Part shown: in pieces, positions 1 to 7,812 of the stretch
Numbering within the stretch: position 1 is the stretch's first letter
Layout of the letters: each line of letters opens with the position of its first letter
Source: Bryobacterales bacterium
Lineage (GTDB): Bacteria; Acidobacteriota; Terriglobia; Bryobacterales; Bryobacteraceae
Direction of reading: 5' to 3'
NCBI GenBank assembly: GCA_016789755.1
Contig: JAEUQG010000273.1
Location: 1 to 35,175, forward strand
Length of the DNA stretch: 35,175 bases
The notes under the pieces: generated by a model
Told to the model about the DNA's origin: nothing
The model's input: the letters and a program-made list of their open reading frames with translations, nothing else
Database searches by the model: none
Translations under genes and position numbers: made by a program

Positions 1-132
1 GAAAATACAGCTTGTCCGGGATTTCCGGATGGGGTTGTACCGTGGATACAGCAGGGTTCGCCATCTTCTCTAAGCTACGAGGGGAGGCTCCCTTCAATCC
101 TAAAGAAACACTACGCCCGCGTCAAGACGAAC
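1..132. other. Left-edge non-coding stretch, nothing recognised
   Basis: This stretch lies downstream of the minus-strand acetyltransferase gene. I see no convincing coding region, RNA gene, strong hairpin with a T-run, or repeat. A plus-strand open frame crosses it and runs on into the acetyltransferase gene, but its translation is Arg/Pro/Ser-rich and looks like a shadow of the opposite-strand gene. Confidence 0.4.
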
Positions 133-660
133 TTACGCCAATTCTTTGTAGTACAGCACCGTTGCATCCAACTCGCCGCCGGCGCTGCGCGCATAACCGG
201 GTATCTCCCCAGCGGCTAGGTAACCGATCTGCCGGTACAGCGACTCGGCCGCATCGCCTTTGCGCGTGTCCAGCACCAGCAAGGTTCGTCCCCGGGCTCG
301 CGCCATCTCCTCGGCTTCCGCCATTAGCATCTTCCCTAACCCCAGACGCCTCGCCGTCGTGTGCACCATCAGCTTCGCCACTTCCGCGCGATGCTTTCCA
401 TTCGGCCGCAGGCACAACGCCAGTTGCACCGAGCCCAGCAGAATATCGCCGTCGTACACCGCCAGCAGCAGTGCTCCGCCGTCTTCCATTTCGTCGCTCA
501 AGCCGTGCCAGTAGTTGTGCGCCGTGATCGGATCGAGCGGCGGCAGGAAGCCGAGCGATGCCCCGTCGTGCACTGCGTCTTCCAATAAGGCTACGAACGC
601 CTGCATTTGCCATCGCAGTTCAGCGGGCGTGAGCGAGCGGATTTCGAATGACATAGGCAT
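133..660 (-). CDS. GNAT family N-acetyltransferase
   Basis: A 175-residue protein of the usual length for a single-domain GCN5-related acetyltransferase, which transfers acetyl from acetyl-CoA to an amine. The centre shows the family layout: a beta-strand region LLGSVQLAL, then KLMVHTTARRLGLGKMLM, which matches motif A (the R/Q-x-x-G-x-G/A acetyl-CoA pyrophosphate loop, here RRLGLG) followed by a helix. A later strand LLVLDTRKGDAAESLYRQIGY matches motif B with the typical A-x-x-L-Y-x-x-x-G-Y ending. The substrate cannot be read from sequence. It is the last gene of a minus-strand run, 15 bases after the alpha/beta hydrolase gene, so it is probably co-transcribed with it. A second Met two codons downstream (654) is an equally good start, and no strong ribosome-binding site decides between them. 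Confidence 0.85.
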   Translation of the reverse strand: MPMSFEIRSLTPAELRWQMQAFVALLEDAVHDGASLGFLPPLDPITAHNYWHGLSDEMEDGGALLLAVYDGDILLGSVQLALCLRPNGKHRAEVAKLMVHTTARRLGLGKMLMAEAEEMARARGRTLLVLDTRKGDAAESLYRQIGYLAAGEIPGYARSAGGELDATVLYYKELA

Positions 661-675
661 AGTATAAAGGGCCGC

Positions 676-1467
676 CTAAGAGCCATAGAAGGCCCGCAAC
701 CGGCGGGCATATTCTGCTCCCGCCGATTCCACGATGTTGTTGTGCCCCGCTCCCGGCAACACCCACATCTGCTTCGGCTCATTCGCCCGCTCGAACAACC
801 GGCGCCCCAATTCGATGTCGATCACCTCGTCGTCGCTGCCATGAATCAGTAAAAGAGGCGCCTTCGACTTGCCGATCTTCGAGGCCGAATCGAACCCCCA
901 CATTAACACCCCGCCCAAACCCGGAAGCACAGAACGCGCCACGTCCCGGGCGGACGAGAACGGCGCCTCCAGCACCAGCCCCCGGCACGGCTTTCTCGAG
1001 GCAAGCTCCACCGCTACCGCCGTCCCCAGTGACTCCCCGTGCAGCACGATCGCCGATTCCGCGTATCCCTTCGCCAACAACCACGCATAGCCCGCTTCCG
1101 CATCGCGATACAGACCGGATTCCGATGGCGATCCTTCGCTCTTTCCGTAGCCCCGGTAGTCCAGCAGCAGTACCGCCGATCCCGCCGCGGAAATCCCGCG
1201 CAAGGCCTCGCCCCGATGCGTCACGTTCCCCGCGTTGCCATGCAGGAACAATGTGGCAATCTTCGCTCCCTTCCCCATCGCCCACCATCCATGCAGCTTT
1301 ACTCCGTCCGCGGCCGTGAGCCACACATCTTCCGCCCCGGTCTCTTGCTGCACGTGCCACCAGCCTTGCGGATAGCGCATCGGAAAGAAGGCACTGCGAT
1401 GGGCCAGCCATGCCAGGGCTACCCACAGGCTCGACGCAATCAGAATCAGAACGAGTGCTGTTCTCAC
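676..1467 (-). CDS. Alpha/beta hydrolase (serine hydrolase, BEM46/YfhR-like)
   Basis: A 263-residue serine hydrolase. An N-terminal hydrophobic segment (about residues 3-22) looks like a signal anchor, placing the enzyme at or outside the inner membrane. The fold is marked by FLHGNAGN (oxyanion region), LLDYRGYGKSEG, the nucleophile elbow GESLG, an acid-bearing strand LIHGSDDEVI and the catalytic His in GAGHNN. These motifs match the BEM46/YfhR-type hydrolases (short-chain esterase or peptidase-like), but the substrate is unknown. The start is GTG at 1467. The gene begins 10 bases after the end of the TolC-like gene and ends with TAG 15 bases before the acetyltransferase, so it is probably part of the same five-gene transcript as the export system. 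Its role there is not evident. Confidence 0.85.
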   Translation of the reverse strand: MRTALVLILIASSLWVALAWLAHRSAFFPMRYPQGWWHVQQETGAEDVWLTAADGVKLHGWWAMGKGAKIATLFLHGNAGNVTHRGEALRGISAAGSAVLLLDYRGYGKSEGSPSESGLYRDAEAGYAWLLAKGYAESAIVLHGESLGTAVAVELASRKPCRGLVLEAPFSSARDVARSVLPGLGGVLMWGFDSASKIGKSKAPLLLIHGSDDEVIDIELGRRLFERANEPKQMWVLPGAGHNNIVESAGAEYARRLRAFYGS

Positions 1468-1477
1468 CAGACCGCAA

Positions 1478-2875
1478 TTATTTCACGGCCGGCGCGCGCG
1501 TCGGGGCCAGCGCTTCGGCAATCGCTAATTCGTACAACGCCTGCGCCCGGAAATAATCGGCCTGCGCCGCCACTTCGCGCACCGCTGCATCGAACGTCGC
1601 CTGCTCGCGCAAATTGACCAAAAACAGCGTGCTGTCGCCGAGATCGAACTTCGTGCGTTCCGCATCTTCCAATTGCCGCGCTACCTGCACTTCTTCCCCA
1701 ATCAATCGCGCACGGCGATACGCGGTTTGCACGGCGGAGATGGCGTCCTGCACCTCGGCGGTGATCTGGTCGCTGGTGAATTGCTGCCGCTGCTCAATCT
1801 GGTTCAGCCGCGCTTCCGCGTTCAGGATGCGCCCCTCGGCGGCCCGCCGCTGCAACGGCAGCTCGAAAATAAGGCTCCCTTTCAGTTCCGTGGGCCCGCG
1901 CCGCACCGCACCCGTGCCGCCCTCGCGTGTGAACGAAAGCAGCACATCCACATTGGGCAGCCGCTGGTTCTTCCCGAGCGCGGCATCCACCTCCGTTTGC
2001 CGCCGTTGCACGATGAGCCGCTCCACTTCCGGCCGGCGGCGCAGCGCTGTCTCGATGTCGTCCGAAATCTGCTCCGGCGTCAGTGCCGATTGTTCCGGAA
2101 AGCCTCCCGGCAATTGTTCCGCCGCGGCCATGCGCGGCTTGCCGTCCGGCGTGCGGTAAAACAGCGATAGATCGATGGTGGCCAGTTGCAGGGCTCGCTC
2201 TGCTTCCACCAGTTGCGAACGCCGTTGCAGGATCGCCCGCTCGTTTTCGGCCACCTCGATGGCCGGAGTCTGCCCCAGCCGCACGCTCTCCTTCAGAATG
2301 TCGTTGCGCTTCATGGCAAGGTCCAGCAGTTGCTCGGCGACCGCGTAACGCCTCCCCGCCGCCACCCACTCCCAATAGCGCCGCGTCGCGGTTTGCAGAA
2401 TGACGATCTTTTGCTGGTCGATGGATAAGGCGGCCAGCCGCCGGTTCAAATCCGCCTTCCGCACATCCGCCCGCCGGCTGTCGATCGACCGGTCGCGCAG
2501 CAGCGGCAGCCGCATCCCCGCCCGAAACTCACCGTAGCTGCGTGTATCCAGCTTGCCATCGTAGGGCGCAAAACTCCCTTCTCCCAGACGCCATCCCCCG
2601 AAATAGCTCGAACCCCATTTCGTCGTCGCCTGTTCGAAACCCAAATCGATGCGCTCGTTGTCGTAAAAACCGATCTGATCGGTATCGAAACGGGCCCGGA
2701 AAGTGGTATCGAAGCGGCCCATCGCGGAAAGCAGATCGCCTTCCGCCGCCTGCTTCTCCTGCAACGCGGCAAGCAGCGGCGGATAGCTCTTCTCCACCGA
2801 CTGCAACACGTCCCGCAGCGATAACACCTCGCCGTGGGCGGCGGCAGCAAGCAGCACGAGAAAAACTACCTTCAC
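1478..2875 (-). CDS. TolC family outer membrane efflux protein
   Basis: A 465-residue protein of TolC-family length. It should form the outer-membrane channel and periplasmic tunnel of a tripartite exporter. I chose the GTG start at 2875, not the upstream Met of the open frame, because GGAGGG lies just before it, the product then begins with a clean signal peptide (VKVVFLVLLAAAAHG), and it overlaps the HlyD stop as GTGA. The mature protein shows the duplicated outer-membrane efflux architecture: long amphipathic helices rich in Arg/Glu/Gln (SIDQQKIVILQTATRRYWEW; later EARLNQIEQRQQFTSDQI) alternating with short beta segments. It closes with AQADYFRAQALYELAIAEA, the typical end of a TolC repeat. 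Overlap with the adaptor gene indicates translational coupling and a shared complex. Confidence 0.88.
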   Translation of the reverse strand: MKVVFLVLLAAAAHGEVLSLRDVLQSVEKSYPPLLAALQEKQAAEGDLLSAMGRFDTTFRARFDTDQIGFYDNERIDLGFEQATTKWGSSYFGGWRLGEGSFAPYDGKLDTRSYGEFRAGMRLPLLRDRSIDSRRADVRKADLNRRLAALSIDQQKIVILQTATRRYWEWVAAGRRYAVAEQLLDLAMKRNDILKESVRLGQTPAIEVAENERAILQRRSQLVEAERALQLATIDLSLFYRTPDGKPRMAAAEQLPGGFPEQSALTPEQISDDIETALRRRPEVERLIVQRRQTEVDAALGKNQRLPNVDVLLSFTREGGTGAVRRGPTELKGSLIFELPLQRRAAEGRILNAEARLNQIEQRQQFTSDQITAEVQDAISAVQTAYRRARLIGEEVQVARQLEDAERTKFDLGDSTLFLVNLREQATFDAAVREVAAQADYFRAQALYELAIAEALAPTRAPAVK

Positions 2876-4185
2876 TTCTTCCCTCCGGAAGGCGCTTTGC
2901 CCGGCTCTGTGATCGCTACCGTGGGTGGGAACCCGTTGAACTGCCGCCACAACTCGAATCCCAACTTCACTTCGTTCAGCAGCACCCATCCGTTCGTCCG
3001 GACCCCTTGCCGCAGCCAGCGCGACGAAGGCCACGGCTCATCGTCCGGATCGGGCACCACCAGCACACGGAATTTTCCTTCTCCGTTGTCCGTCGAATCC
3101 ACCAGCAGCACCTTCCCGCCGAACGTGCCCACCGCTACCGACGGCCAGCCGACAAACTGAATCGCCGGCCAACCTTCAAACTGCAAGCGTACGACGCGCC
3201 CAGGCGTGATCAGCGGCGCATCGTTCCCGTTCATCCAAAGCTCCACCACCACCTGCGTCGCCTCCGGCACCAGCAATGCCACCGGATCGCCCGCCTTCAG
3301 CACTTCGCTGCCCGGCTGGGCCAGCAGCCGGAAAATCGTGCCGTCGCGCGGCGCCCGCACCGTTTGGCTCTCCTGCCTCGCCAGCCTCGCATCCACCCGC
3401 TGCAGTTCGATGTTGGCGTTGGCGATCTCCGTCAGCGCTGCGGCGCGCGACGCTTTGGCATCTTCAATGGAGGCCTTGAAATCCGTGGTGATCTTCTCCT
3501 GGTCCGCCAGCAACACAAACTTCGAGTTCTTCTCCGCGTTCACCGCGGCCCGGCTCCGCTCCACCTCCGCCAGCGCCCGGTCATAGGCCATCTGCGCCAG
3601 TTCCACGTTGCGCGTCGAAGTGAGCCCTTTTTCAATCAGCTTCTTCTGACGGTCCAGATTGAGACGGTCGGCGACTAGAGTCGCCTCCGCCGCTGTCAGA
3701 GCCTTCTCCGCCGCCTGCACGCGGTCCGAGGCCGTTTCGATCCGCGACCGGTTCGCGTCCAGCGAATTGCGCCTCGACCCATCGAGTCCCTCAATCCGCT
3801 CGCCAAGCGAAAGCTCCCTCGCACGGGCCGCGTCAATCCGCCGGATGATGTTCTGGCGTTCCTCCACAATCCTCGACAGGAACGCCGGGTCGATGTCAGT
3901 CACATCCACCACCGGGTCCCCTTGATTCACCTTCGTCCCCTCCACCACGTGCCAGCGCAGCACTCGGCCGTCCACCGGAGAATCCACCGCCTGCTGGCGG
4001 TCGCTCGGATGAATCGCCGATACCTTCCCTTGCCCGGCGACGTTTTGCTGCCAGGGAGCCAGCAACAGCGTGACCGGCATCACAATCAACAAAAGGAACA
4101 ACATCAGCGCCAGAGTCCAGACAGCGCCCGGATAGCGCACCAGACTCATTGAGGGTAGTAGCAGGGTGGTCTCGTGGGTTGTCAT
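2872..4185 (-). CDS. HlyD-family periplasmic adaptor (membrane fusion protein)
   Basis: A 437-residue adaptor that should bridge the inner-membrane ABC transporter and the TolC-like channel. From the chosen start it has a short cytoplasmic tail, one transmembrane helix (about residues 20-43, a long Leu/Val/Met run), a biotinyl-lipoyl-like half-motif (DSPVDGRVLRWHVVEGTKV, about 64-82), a long coiled-coil hairpin (about 100-260), the second lipoyl half (VRAPRDGTIFRLLAQPGSEV) and a beta-barrel region. The ATG at 4185 was chosen because it overlaps the ABC stop as ATGA, and upstream in-frame residues look like out-of-frame ABC sequence. Its own stop overlaps the TolC start by four bases. The C-terminus ends in a Lys-rich tail. 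The gene order ABC-HlyD-TolC is that of type I secretion or tripartite efflux systems. Confidence 0.9.
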   Translation of the reverse strand: MTTHETTLLLPSMSLVRYPGAVWTLALMLFLLLIVMPVTLLLAPWQQNVAGQGKVSAIHPSDRQQAVDSPVDGRVLRWHVVEGTKVNQGDPVVDVTDIDPAFLSRIVEERQNIIRRIDAARARELSLGERIEGLDGSRRNSLDANRSRIETASDRVQAAEKALTAAEATLVADRLNLDRQKKLIEKGLTSTRNVELAQMAYDRALAEVERSRAAVNAEKNSKFVLLADQEKITTDFKASIEDAKASRAAALTEIANANIELQRVDARLARQESQTVRAPRDGTIFRLLAQPGSEVLKAGDPVALLVPEATQVVVELWMNGNDAPLITPGRVVRLQFEGWPAIQFVGWPSVAVGTFGGKVLLVDSTDNGEGKFRVLVVPDPDDEPWPSSRWLRQGVRTNGWVLLNEVKLGFELWRQFNGFPPTVAITEPGKAPSGGKK

Positions 4186-5834
4186 CGCTTCGAATACTCC
4201 CGTAGCGTTCCTTCTTCCAGATGAAAATGCTGCTCGCAGGCGGCCCGGACTTCCGGGTTCTTCGTCGACACCAGAACCGTCCAAGGCTTGCTCGCATCGA
4301 ACAGCCCCGCCATGATCCGCGAGCGCAGCTTGATGTCTTCGATCTCATCCAGGCATTCATCCAGCAGCAACAGCCGCGGATGCTTCAGCACCTCCCGCGC
4401 AATCATCAGACGCAATGCCTGGCTATGCGAAAGCGGCAGACCCCCGGTGACCAACTGCGTGTCGAGACCGTCCGGCAGATTGCGGATTTCATCCAGCAAC
4501 CCCGCTTGGTCCAGCGCCGAGCGCATCTCCACCGCCCCCGCCGCCGGATTCGCCACACGCAGATTATCGGCAATCGTCCCCTGGAAGATCTCCGGCCGCC
4601 GCACCAGCCCGATCTGCGCGCGCAGCGAGGTCAACTGAATGTCGCGGCTGTCGAGTGAGTCGATCTCGATCTCCCCGCCGGCAGGCGTCCGAAGCCCATA
4701 AAGCAGATCGAGAAACGTGGTCTTCCCATGACCGGTCAGAGCCACACGCCCGCCCGCGGGGATTTCGCAGCTTCCATTCTGGATGATCGGAGCGCTGTTC
4801 GGATACGCAAACCGTACATCGCGAAACAGAACCCGCGAGCCCTCCTGTTTGTCCGGCAACCGGTCTTTTCCGCTCTCCTCCGTCGGCAATTCCGTCAGGT
4901 AGCTCAGCTTGTCCGCGGCTGCGCACAGATCGTAAAAGGTCTCCAGTTGCTTGCCGAACTTGCTGAATCCGCTCACCACCAGCGTCACCACCAGTTCGGC
5001 AGCCACTAACTGGCCCAGCGTGAGCTGGCGCTGTATCACCAGCCATCCCCCCGCCCCCAGCAACACCGCGCTGGCAAGCGCATGCAGCCCCAGCGATCCC
5101 AGAATCTGCCGGATCAGGATCCGGAAATGCTTCACTCGATAACCGAGGTATTTCTTCACCAGCGCGTCGGTTCGTTCCGTCGCAAATGCGTATCCGTTGG
5201 CCGGCTTGAACGACGCCGGCCAGCGGGCGATCTCCTCCAGCCAGGCCACCAGCTCATATTTGGCCTTCGATTCCAGGATGCTCGTGCCCACTGCACCCCG
5301 CCCCATGGGGAAGAGAACCACCAGGATCGCCAAAAACAGCAACACATCGAACGCCAGCAGCCACGGATGATAAACCGCCAACAGAATCATGCCGATGGAG
5401 GTCTGCATTAAAATCGATAATCCATCGATCAGCAGAATTGCACCGCTCTTTTGTACCGTCACTACCTCCAGAAATCGATTGACCAGTTCCGGACCGTGAT
5501 GGCCGTCGAATGCCTCCACCTTCGCCCGCAGCAGTTTTCCCACTACGTCCGACGAGACACGCACAAAAATCCGCCGTTGCAGCAACTCCACCACAAAGGT
5601 GCGCAATCCTTGCAGTACGCCCGAAAATCCGAGTCCCGCAAGCACCACCAGCGTCAAAACAAACAGAGGCTGTAATAGGTTGCCGAATGCCACCGTATTC
5701 ACCAGAGACTGCACGGCAACCGGAACAACCAGCGAGAGAAGTCCAATCGCAACCGAGTAGATCACCGCGATCCACAGGAGAGTGCGCTCTTCCACGAGCC
5801 AGGAGCGGACTTGCTGGAGAGGAGAAGTCGTCAT
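4182..5834 (-). CDS. ABC transporter permease/ATP-binding protein with aberrant nucleotide-binding domain
   Basis: A 550-residue half-transporter: a type I exporter membrane domain (about residues 18-305, roughly six helices) fused to an ATP-binding domain (about 333-550). The ATP-binding domain departs from consensus at almost every motif. The Walker A loop reads TGHGKTT (367-373), three residues shorter than G-x4-GK-S/T. The Q-loop region reads VRRPEIF with no Gln. The signature is LSHSQ (469-473) instead of LSGGQ. The H-loop His is replaced by Lys525 (STKNPE). Walker B (LLLLDE, 488-493) with its catalytic Glu is intact. From memory, a subgroup of exporters beside HlyD/TolC genes shares odd signature and H-loop motifs, but I do not know of one with a shortened P-loop. 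The frame is continuous, so a simple frameshift is not the explanation. It is the first gene of the operon, four-base overlapped with the adaptor gene. Confidence 0.85.
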   Translation of the reverse strand: MTTSPLQQVRSWLVEERTLLWIAVIYSVAIGLLSLVVPVAVQSLVNTVAFGNLLQPLFVLTLVVLAGLGFSGVLQGLRTFVVELLQRRIFVRVSSDVVGKLLRAKVEAFDGHHGPELVNRFLEVVTVQKSGAILLIDGLSILMQTSIGMILLAVYHPWLLAFDVLLFLAILVVLFPMGRGAVGTSILESKAKYELVAWLEEIARWPASFKPANGYAFATERTDALVKKYLGYRVKHFRILIRQILGSLGLHALASAVLLGAGGWLVIQRQLTLGQLVAAELVVTLVVSGFSKFGKQLETFYDLCAAADKLSYLTELPTEESGKDRLPDKQEGSRVLFRDVRFAYPNSAPIIQNGSCEIPAGGRVALTGHGKTTFLDLLYGLRTPAGGEIEIDSLDSRDIQLTSLRAQIGLVRRPEIFQGTIADNLRVANPAAGAVEMRSALDQAGLLDEIRNLPDGLDTQLVTGGLPLSHSQALRLMIAREVLKHPRLLLLDECLDEIEDIKLRSRIMAGLFDASKPWTVLVSTKNPEVRAACEQHFHLEEGTLREYSKR

Positions 5835-5847
5835 AGGGGCAATTGCG

Positions 5848-5876
5848 ATGTTAGCATTGCCAAATCTTCATGTCAA
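5848..5876 (-). promoter_or_regulatory. Predicted sigma70-type promoter of the ABC-HlyD-TolC operon
   Basis: On the minus strand, a perfect -35 TTGACA (5876-5871) is followed by a 17-base spacer and a -10 TAACAT (5853-5848). Transcription would start near 5841, leaving a leader of only about seven bases before the ATG at 5834. No ribosome-binding site is visible there. Prediction from sequence only. Confidence 0.55.
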
Positions 5877-5895
5877 GATATTTGAATATTTGCAT

Positions 5896-5917
5896 TGTAA
5901 TATATTTTGACATTACA
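5896..5917. promoter_or_regulatory. Inverted repeat, candidate ArsR-family operator
   Basis: TGTAAT (5896-5901) and ATTACA (5912-5917) form a perfect six-base inverted repeat with a 10-base AT-rich spacer, overlapping the -35 of the regulator promoter. A second, imperfect AT-rich palindrome-like element (about 5874-5892, CAAGATAT...ATATTTG) overlaps the -35 of the divergent export operon. AT-rich imperfect inverted repeats between a regulator and its target are typical for ArsR/SmtB-family operators. The assignment to the neighbouring regulator is inference. Confidence 0.45.
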
Positions 5918-5935
5918 ACTAGACTCGTGTATCAT
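5907..5935 (+). promoter_or_regulatory. Predicted sigma70-type promoter of the ArsR-family gene
   Basis: A perfect -35 TTGACA (5907-5912), a 17-base spacer and a -10 TATCAT (5930-5935). The expected start site is near 5942, only about five bases before the ATG at 5947, and no ribosome-binding site precedes that ATG. The mRNA may therefore be leaderless or nearly so. The promoter mirrors the divergent one 30 bases away. Confidence 0.6.
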
Positions 5936-5946
5936 CGTTCCTGGAC

Positions 5947-6303
5947 ATGCCTACTCGCGCCTTTGTCTCCAAAGAACTTGCCAAACTCCTCGGCGTGCTT
6001 TCCCACCCTCACCGCATCCGCATTATCGAGGAACTGCGCGATGGCGAGCGCGATGTCAACTCCCTCCAGAGTGTCCTCGGTGTTTCCCACTCCGGTGTCT
6101 CCCAGCACCTAAGCCTCCTCCGCTCCCACCGTCTGGTGGAGGAGCGCCGCGAAGGCCGCCATGTCTTCTATCACCTCTCCCAACCCGCCCTGGCTCGCTG
6201 GCTGACCGGCGGGTTGGATTTCCTCGAGGGCTCCGCCACCCAAGTCAGCGAACTGCGCGATGCCGTCGAAGCGACGAAATCCCTCTGGACCACCAGCGGC
6301 TAG
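5947..6303 (+). CDS. ArsR/SmtB-family transcriptional regulator
   Basis: A 118-residue winged-helix repressor of standard ArsR length. The sequence LGVLSHPHRIRIIEEL (about 15-30) opens the fold. The helix-turn-helix follows (VNSLQSVLGVSHSGVSQHL, about 37-55, with the usual S-x-S-x-V-S-x-H-L recognition helix), then the wing (VEERREGRHVFYHL). There is no cysteine anywhere in the protein, and the ELCVCDL metal site of classical ArsR is absent, so the effector is probably not arsenite or a thiol-bound metal. Lipids, small organics or another signal are possible. It is divergent from the export operon with shared promoter DNA and most likely represses that operon and itself. It ends with TAG, six bases from the convergent ceramidase-like gene. 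Confidence 0.9.
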   Translation: MPTRAFVSKELAKLLGVLSHPHRIRIIEELRDGERDVNSLQSVLGVSHSGVSQHLSLLRSHRLVEERREGRHVFYHLSQPALARWLTGGLDFLEGSATQVSELRDAVEATKSLWTTSG

Positions 6304-6309
6304 CCGCGC

Positions 6310-7788
6310 CTACTCCCCCAGCGACCGGAATACCTCCAACGCCCGCCTCTCGAAGATCCCTTCCCATTCCGGAGCCACCAGGCTGTCGCAGTCCTCTTGC
6401 GCATATCCGGCATTACGCCGCTGCGCCGCGGTCGGCGTGTAGTAGATGTATCCGTTCGTGTAGCCGGCCACAAAGGCAAACCCGCGTAACTGCTTCTTCA
6501 GCCGCAGCCCGATCTCCACCGTCAATTCCCCTGGAAACGTCACAAGCCGGAACCCTCCGATGCGCAACCCCGACACCTCTACGGTCAGCGTCTTGCGCCC
6601 CGCGCTCTCCTTTTGGTGCTTCTCGAGCAGAGCCAGATTGGTCTGCAATCGAGTCAATTCTTCCATGGTCTCGATATTGCGCAGATAGCGCTCCATCTCC
6701 GCCCGGTTGTCGGCGTCCATGCGCTTCAGTTCCTCGCGCCCGGCCGACTTTTCGTGCAAATAGCGATGGCTATAGTACGACGGATACGCCCCACCGAGAC
6801 CGTATTGAACAAGAAGCGCTGAGAAAGTCTTGAAGTTCAGGCTGGTGCCTGTGAGCGACTCCATCAGTTGCTCCCGCTTCGCACGCAGCGCAGATATGCG
6901 GGCGGCGTAGTCCGCGGCGCGCGGCAGATCCAGCGTCACGTTCCTCACGTCCATCGAAGACACGGCTTCAGTGCGGATACCCCGCAGCGCGCGCAACGCC
7001 GCCAGCCCCAGCAAATTGCCCAAAGGCTCGGCGTCGTGCGGCGTGTGCACGTCCTTGTACTTCGCCGGATTAATATCCCCCGCGCAGCCCTGGATGAAGA
7101 ACGCAAGCACATCAGGGCCAAGGTTCTCCTCGATCGCCTTAGAGGCAAACGCCGGGTAATCGGCGGTGTTCGCCCCGGAAGGGACCCCATGGATCGGATG
7201 CGCGGCGAAGTTGTAGATCACCGCCAGCGGCGTCCCGTCCAGCCGGTCCAGCCGCAGCAATCCGATGTCCGGATCCGTCGGCCCGGCCTCCACCACATCC
7301 TCATCGCGAGGCATGGCATACGCCCTCCGAACGTCGGTCTCCGCTCCGTTCTTCAGCCGCATGCGGCGGTTCTCCATGATCCGCTCCTCCCGTCCGCGCC
7401 CCGCTCCCGCCCTCACTTCCGTCAGGTGTCCCCATGCCTGCCGGGCCGCTGCAATGGTCAGAACATCGGCGTCCTTTCTCACCACATGATGACAGTGGCT
7501 GGCGTTCACAATGACGTTGCGGCCAGGCACACCCAACTCCCTTTCCATCGCCGCCCGAATGCGGCCCAGATAGCCATTGTCGATGTACCCGATCTCTCCC
7601 AGCGACACGGCATCCACCGTAATCAGCAACGACCGTGTCGAGCCGTCATCGAGCGCCAGCACCTTCACGAACGCCGGATCGTTGACCGGCCCCGCCTGAT
7701 AGTCCGTAATGTCGGCCTTGGCCGCCCCGGCGCGCAGCGCAGCCGACGCCGTGGCCGCGGAAAGAAGAACGAGAAGGAGTGATTTCAT
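6310..7788 (-). CDS. Neutral/alkaline non-lysosomal ceramidase-like secreted protein
   Basis: A 492-residue protein related to the catalytic domain of neutral ceramidases (hydrolysis of the ceramide amide bond). The start at 7788 gives a clear signal peptide (MKSLLLVLLSAATASA), after which AGAAKADIT matches the usual start of the mature domain. Zinc-site-like segments are present: NASHCHH, NFAAHPIHG and IQGCAGDINP, then FPGELTVEIGLRLK and GYTNGYIYYTPT near the C-terminus, all in family order. The C-terminal immunoglobulin-like domain of full ceramidases is missing, as in many short family members from soil bacteria, so the true substrate is uncertain. The gene is divergent from the enolase-superfamily gene with about 24 bases between start codons, so its promoter must lie partly inside that gene. 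It converges on the arsR-type gene. Confidence 0.8.
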   Translation of the reverse strand: MKSLLLVLLSAATASAALRAGAAKADITDYQAGPVNDPAFVKVLALDDGSTRSLLITVDAVSLGEIGYIDNGYLGRIRAAMERELGVPGRNVIVNASHCHHVVRKDADVLTIAAARQAWGHLTEVRAGAGRGREERIMENRRMRLKNGAETDVRRAYAMPRDEDVVEAGPTDPDIGLLRLDRLDGTPLAVIYNFAAHPIHGVPSGANTADYPAFASKAIEENLGPDVLAFFIQGCAGDINPAKYKDVHTPHDAEPLGNLLGLAALRALRGIRTEAVSSMDVRNVTLDLPRAADYAARISALRAKREQLMESLTGTSLNFKTFSALLVQYGLGGAYPSYYSHRYLHEKSAGREELKRMDADNRAEMERYLRNIETMEELTRLQTNLALLEKHQKESAGRKTLTVEVSGLRIGGFRLVTFPGELTVEIGLRLKKQLRGFAFVAGYTNGYIYYTPTAAQRRNAGYAQEDCDSLVAPEWEGIFERRALEVFRSLGE

Positions 7789-7812
7789 GGGTCTGCTATG
7801 ATGAGCCATCGT

